Below, one piece after another: positions 14,168-17,007 of a stretch of 17,007 nt of DNA. The stretch comes from Dehalococcoidia bacterium (GTDB lineage: Bacteria; Chloroflexota; Dehalococcoidia; UBA3495): the NCBI GenBank assembly GCA_030753265.1, contig JASMCQ010000034.1:1-17007 (forward strand). The letters are read 5' to 3'. The position numbers and the translations under genes are program-made. Within the stretch, counting starts at the first letter, position 1. Each line of letters begins with the position of its first letter. Under the pieces are notes generated by a model. It was not told the origin of the DNA. It was given only the letters and a program-made list of their open reading frames with translations, and ran no database searches.

Positions 14168-14854
14168 CTAGATAAGCCGCTTACGGGAAGCGTAGACCAC
14201 GGCCTGGAGGCGGCTGTCGACTCCTAGTTTCGTGAGGAGCCTTGAAACGTGATTGCGTGCGGTGAGGGGCCGTATGCTCAGGGTCTCGGCAATCTGCTGG
14301 GTGGTCGTGCCGGCTGCCAGCAGGCGGAGCACCTGTATTTCTCGCCTTGAGAGCTTCGGCAGTGGTGTGGGGTCCTCTTCGACTTCCTCCACCGGGTCGC
14401 CGTTCTCTTCGCTCAAGAGTTGGTGGAGCGTGGTGCTGGCCTTTCGGGCGAACTCCTCGATGCGGCGGCGCTCGCTCACATCCCGGAAGAGGTAGAGGAC
14501 CTGAAAGTCGTGCCGGTTCTTCCGGGACACGGCCACGGTCACGTTGAGGCGCTTTTCCAGGCCGGTGGTAGCCGTGCACAGGAGATCGTAGTCCACCGTC
14601 GTTCGGCCCCGGCGAGCATTGGCCATCACGGGGCAATCAGGCCTGCAAATGCGGTAATTGTCGGCGTCCTTTCCTCCCAATATCTCATAGCAGGGCCTGC
14701 CGACCACATCCTTGGCCGCATGACCAAGCAATTGCTCAGCGCTGGCGCTCCAGTACACGATCTTTTGTCCTGGGTCTACGGCAAAGGCCCCGTCGTGGGT
14801 CAGAAGGTCTTGCCACTTGTGAAGGTCAATGTTGTTCGCGCTATCTTTTGCCAT
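14168..14854 (-). CDS. PAS domain / LuxR-type HTH transcriptional regulator
   Basis: A 228-residue one-component regulator. Residues about 14-125 form a PAS sensor (FAVDPGQKIVYWSASAEQLLG, then FQVLYLFRDVSERR at its end). Within it GRPCYEILGG and YRICRPDCPVM contain C55, C70 and C74, and C93 follows in DLLCTATTG; four cysteines in one PAS suggest a redox or metal cluster. After an acidic linker (EEVEEDP), residues 168-228 are a LuxR/NarL-type helix-turn-helix: LSRREIQVLRLLAAGTTTQQ then ARNHVSRLLTKLGV. There is no receiver or kinase domain. ATG 14854 follows GGAGG (map 14864-14868), preferred over an ATG at 14896 that lies inside a palindrome. It sits between the third CoA-transferase and the cupin/CapA genes, all leftward, and is the only regulator in the window. 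Confidence 0.92.
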   Translation of the reverse strand: MAKDSANNIDLHKWQDLLTHDGAFAVDPGQKIVYWSASAEQLLGHAAKDVVGRPCYEILGGKDADNYRICRPDCPVMANARRGRTTVDYDLLCTATTGLEKRLNVTVAVSRKNRHDFQVLYLFRDVSERRRIEEFARKASTTLHQLLSEENGDPVEEVEEDPTPLPKLSRREIQVLRLLAAGTTTQQIAETLSIRPLTARNHVSRLLTKLGVDSRLQAVVYASRKRLI

Positions 14855-14878
14855 GAGATGCTGCCTCCGGTATATGTA

Positions 14879-14896
14879 TTGATGATAACACATCAA
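14879..14896 (-). promoter_or_regulatory. Palindrome TTGATG-N6-CATCAA before the PAS-LuxR gene
   Basis: TTGATG (14879-14884) and CATCAA (14891-14896) are perfect inverted 6-mers 25 bases before the chosen start. A minus-strand TTGATT (map 14895-14900) can act as -35, with a TACATA or CATATA -10 at 16-18 bases spacing, so the palindrome would lie in the promoter spacer, a common place for autoregulation. Confidence 0.45.
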
Positions 14897-15077
14897 TCAA
14901 GCTGGTAGAAAGGGCAGCGGGGCCCTCCAGTGAGGGAAGGAGGGATCTTGAGAATGGGCCGGTTTGACAGTGGACGTTTACGTGAGGCCGGGGCGGCCGA
15001 GGTTGAGGACGAAAGAACGGCAGCGTGCCGGCCGGGAGGGAGAAAGTGACCGGGCCGGGGGCGGAAGAACCGGTGCC

Positions 15078-15114
15078 TCGGCCGGTGGGCGCCGTCACGG
15101 CGCCCGCCGGCCGG
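15078..15114 (-). terminator. Large stem-loop downstream of the third CoA-transferase
   Basis: The 33 bases 15080-15112 are symmetric about position 15096: GGCCGG-T-GGGCGCCGT, centre C, ACGGCGCCC-G-CCGGCC. Only one position departs, as a G-T wobble. C15079-G15113 and T15078-G15114 extend it. It begins about 75 bases beyond the stop codon. Without a T-run it may act with Rho or as a 3'-end stabiliser. Confidence 0.5.
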
Positions 15115-15188
15115 AAAGCGCGGCGGGGGCGGGCTGTGTTTGAAGCGCCCGACCGGTTTGTGGCTCTGGGTGTAGCCTGAGTCCTAAG

Positions 15189-16397
15189 CTAAATGACCTT
15201 TTCCTCTTTGAGCCGGGCCAGCTCCTCTTCACCGTAGCCGAAGAACTCTCGGAACACCTCGGCGTTGTGCTCGCCCAGGAGAGGTGAGGTGGTGACATCG
15301 GAGGGCGAGTCGGAGAGCTTGATGGGGTTGCCAGGCAGGTTGAGGGTCCCCCTCTTCTGGTGCTCCACGGGGGTGATCATCCCCCGCTGGAGGAGGTGCT
15401 CGTCCTGGTGCAGGTCCACCGCGTTGAGGGTGGCCCCGGCGGGAACACCGGCCGCGCCCAACAGCTTCATCACCTCGTACTTGTCCCGCTGCATGGTCCA
15501 GCTTTCGATCATCCCGTTCACCTCGTCGGCGTGGTCGACGCGCCACAGGGGATCGGAGTAGTTGGCGTCTCCCAGCAGGTCCTCCCGTCCGATGACCTCC
15601 AGCAGGGCGTCCCACATGCGGGGCCGTACCGGCTGGGTGTAGATGTAGCAGTAGTCATCCGGGCCGCCCGGCTTGCACTTGTAGATGTCGCCGGGCACTC
15701 CGCCGCCAACGACCGTGTTGCCCGGCCGTCCAACGGGATTTCCCGTCTCGTAGTAGCTGCGCAGCCGGGGGCGGCAGAAGTTCACGATGCAGTCCTGCAT
15801 GGCGACCTCCACCACCTGGCCCTTACCTGACTGCTGCCGCTGCCACAGGGCCCCCAGAATGCCGATGGCGGCGTGGAGGCCGGTACCCGTGTCGCCGATG
15901 GTCGGGCCGGGTTTGAGGGGAGGGCTGCCGGGGAACCCGGTCATGGTCATGGCGCCGCCCATGGCCTGGGCAATCATGTCGAAGGCCTTGAAGTCGCTGT
16001 AGGGCCCGTAGCTGCCAAACCCCTTGATGCGGGCCATGATGATCTTGGGGTTGACCTCACTGAGTACGTCGTAGCCCAGCCCCAGCCTTTCCATGGCGCC
16101 CGGGGCCATGTTCTCGGCCACGATGTCCGCCTGGCGCACCATGTCCAGGAACATGGTCTTACCCGTCTCGCTCCTGAGGTTGAGGGTCACACTACGCTTG
16201 TTCAGGTTCAGTACGATGAAGTAGTAGCTGTCGACCCCGGGCACGTCCGTTCGGCTGCGCCGGCCTGGGTCGCCCTGGTTGGGCTCCTCCACCTTGATGA
16301 CGTCGGCCCCGAGAAAGGCCAACGCCTCGGTACAAGAGGTGCCGGCTTCGAACTGAGTGAGGTCGATTACCTTTATTCCCTCGAGAGCTTTTGCCAC
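15189..16397 (-). CDS. CaiB/BaiF family CoA-transferase, formyl-CoA transferase-like
   Basis: A 402-residue class III CoA-transferase of the formyl-CoA-transferase-like branch. The N-terminus VIDLTQFEAGTSCTEALAFL followed by GADVIKVEEPNQGDPGR matches that branch closely. The catalytic Asp is D169 in TIGDTGTGLHAAIGIL, exactly the position of Asp169 in formyl-CoA transferase. QAMGGAMTMTG, SGKGQVVEVAMQD, a glycine-rich VVGGGVPGD loop and YTQPVRPRMWDAL complete the pattern. The start is GTG 16397, with GGAGGT six bases upstream (map 16404-16409). It differs clearly from the tandem pair at 6744-9207 and is not a third copy of that duplication. No oxalyl-CoA decarboxylase is nearby, so an oxalate role is not supported; the carboxylic acid substrate is open. 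Confidence 0.94.
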   Translation of the reverse strand: MAKALEGIKVIDLTQFEAGTSCTEALAFLGADVIKVEEPNQGDPGRRSRTDVPGVDSYYFIVLNLNKRSVTLNLRSETGKTMFLDMVRQADIVAENMAPGAMERLGLGYDVLSEVNPKIIMARIKGFGSYGPYSDFKAFDMIAQAMGGAMTMTGFPGSPPLKPGPTIGDTGTGLHAAIGILGALWQRQQSGKGQVVEVAMQDCIVNFCRPRLRSYYETGNPVGRPGNTVVGGGVPGDIYKCKPGGPDDYCYIYTQPVRPRMWDALLEVIGREDLLGDANYSDPLWRVDHADEVNGMIESWTMQRDKYEVMKLLGAAGVPAGATLNAVDLHQDEHLLQRGMITPVEHQKRGTLNLPGNPIKLSDSPSDVTTSPLLGEHNAEVFREFFGYGEEELARLKEEKVI

Positions 16398-16452
16398 TTT
16401 GGGACCTCCCCTATCTTGCGCTGGGCGGCTATTTCGTCCTACAGGTTAGCAT

Positions 16453-16482
16453 ACATAACCCCTCCGGCGCACGCCGGGTCAA
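16453..16482 (-). promoter_or_regulatory. Candidate promoter of the third CoA-transferase
   Basis: On the minus strand TTGACC (map 16477-16482), 18 bases, then TTATGT (map 16453-16458). The spacer contains a perfect palindrome CCGGCG-TG-CGCCGG (map 16464-16477), a possible regulator site. Transcription would start near 16446, about 49 bases before the GTG. Confidence 0.4.
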
Positions 16483-16763
16483 ACTGGGGAAGAGACTAGT
16501 GAGAAAGAGGGGCTTCGGAGACGGGTGGGTGGCCCGGTGCGGTTCAAGAGATCAACGGGATGCCCGGCACGCCGGACAACGGTCACTCGCCGGCCACCCG
16601 GCATTGCGGCCCCAATGGGGCCTGGGCCGCCGCGAGAGTAATGAGGGGTTTGGCGCCTTACTTTTGCAACGGGCAGGTGGGTAAGACCATCGCGTTCCGG
16701 GTGGCTAACGGTGCGCCCGGACTTGGTCGCCTAGCCACCATCTCTAAAGGAGGCCGTTCTCGG

Positions 16764-16790
16764 TCCTTCGACAAGCTTAGGACGAGCGGG
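16764..16790 (+). repeat. Dispersed repeat copy 1 (forward)
   Basis: TCCTTCGACAAGCTTAGGAC plus GAGCGGG. First of four copies of a repeat common in intergenic DNA of Chloroflexota and related environmental genomes. Confidence 0.7.
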
Positions 16791-16815
16791 TTCTTTCCGT
16801 TCCCGCGGGTCTTCC

Positions 16816-16843
16816 CCGTTCGTGGTGAGCTTGTCGAACCACC
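16816..16843 (-). repeat. Dispersed repeat copy 2 (reverse)
   Basis: CCGTTCGTGGTGAGCTTGTC plus GAACCACC, the inverse of copy 1. Copies 1 and 2 could pair as a long imperfect hairpin. Confidence 0.7.
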
Positions 16844-16850
16844 AGACCTA

Positions 16851-16882
16851 GGCCCTTCGACAAACCCAGGGCGAACGGATGA
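16851..16882 (+). repeat. Dispersed repeat copy 3 (forward)
   Basis: GGCCCTTCGACAAACCCAGG followed by GCGAACGGATGA, a variant of the family with AAACCC in place of AAGCTT. Confidence 0.65.
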
Positions 16883-16947
16883 TCCCAACGGCTATCTCCG
16901 AGACCTGGCCTGGTACTTCCTTTCGGTAATCGGCGTTACAAATAATG

Positions 16948-16972
16948 TTTGTGGCGAGCTTGTCGAACCACC
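16948..16972 (-). repeat. Dispersed repeat copy 4 (reverse)
   Basis: TTTGTGGCGAGCTTGTCGAA plus CCACC, nearly the same as copy 2 and inverted to copies 1 and 3. Confidence 0.65.
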
Positions 16973-17007
16973 CCGGCTGGTGATTGAGCAGGGTCCTATT
17001 CGCCGAC

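Larger units (their letters stand above)
14855..15188. other. Intergenic region upstream of the PAS-LuxR gene
   Basis: No gene is supported in this 334-base gap. It contains the palindrome 14879-14896 near the regulator start and a strong 37-base hairpin at 15078-15114 behind the third CoA-transferase. The sequence between is purine-rich and GC-rich. Confidence 0.5.
16398..17007. other. Intergenic end region with inverted dispersed repeats
   Basis: No credible gene is seen in the final 610 bases. The left part holds the likely control region of the third CoA-transferase; the right part (16764-16972) holds four copies of a TTCGACAAGC repeat in alternating orientation. Short frames here translate into the known artefact VLSLSKD. 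Confidence 0.6.

Noticed and set aside
14954..15049. Possible 31-codon rightward gene with an upstream GGAGGG
   Set aside because: Very short, no family resemblance, opposite to all neighbours and with a spacing of about ten bases to the site. Kept out for lack of support.
15189..16397. Oxalate-degradation locus built around the formyl-CoA transferase-like gene
   Set aside because: No oxalyl-CoA decarboxylase or oxalate:formate antiporter is present, so only the family, not the pathway, is supported.
16658..16888. Leftward frame at the window end
   Set aside because: Contains LVLSLSKD, the usual translation of the TTCGACAAGC repeat.

Overview
The window is about 17 kb of GC-rich bacterial chromosome. 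Its gene content (several class III CoA-transferases, a CapA-type phosphoesterase beside an FAD-binding oxidoreductase, a PAS-LuxR regulator, a Gfo/Idh/MocA protein) and its intergenic repeats suggest Chloroflexota, most likely Dehalococcoidia (SAR202-like). This assignment rests on gene style and repeats, not on a marker-gene phylogeny.

Layout. Positions 1-9207 read mostly rightward: tRNA-Ile(GAT), a decayed PIN-domain remnant on the opposite strand, a small alpha/beta-barrel protein, a Gfo/Idh/MocA oxidoreductase, an MBL-fold hydrolase, a DEAD-box RNA helicase closed by a clear intrinsic terminator, an MFS exporter, and two tandem paralogous CaiB/BaiF CoA-transferases. Positions 9794-16397 all read leftward: a third, formyl-CoA-transferase-like CaiB/BaiF protein (16397), a PAS-LuxR regulator, a remnant of a SnoaL-like ester cyclase, a small cupin, and a two-gene operon of a CapA-family metallophosphoesterase followed by an FAD-dependent oxidoreductase. 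The two halves converge on a repeat-rich stretch at 9208-9793. The last 600 bases are intergenic and hold four copies of an inverted dispersed repeat.

How the genes may work together. Three CoA-transferases, a flavin oxidoreductase, a cupin, a Gfo/Idh protein and an exporter look like accessory catabolism of organic acids or oxidised organic compounds, with transferases activating acids as CoA thioesters and the flavoprotein oxidising or reducing the carbon skeleton. No substrate can be read from the sequence. The CapA-FAD operon has the best promoter in the window (TTGACA, 17 bp, TATAAC on the minus strand), with two perfect inverted repeats at and just below the predicted start. The PAS-LuxR gene carries an inverted repeat with related half-sites before its start and is the obvious candidate regulator, but that link is inference.

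I found no CRISPR array, transposase, phage gene or toxin-antitoxin pair in working order. The less ordinary points are the tandem CoA-transferase pair, the cysteine-rich PAS sensor, the operator-like palindromes, a possible attenuator-like leader before the exporter, and two gene remnants outside the standard long reading frames.
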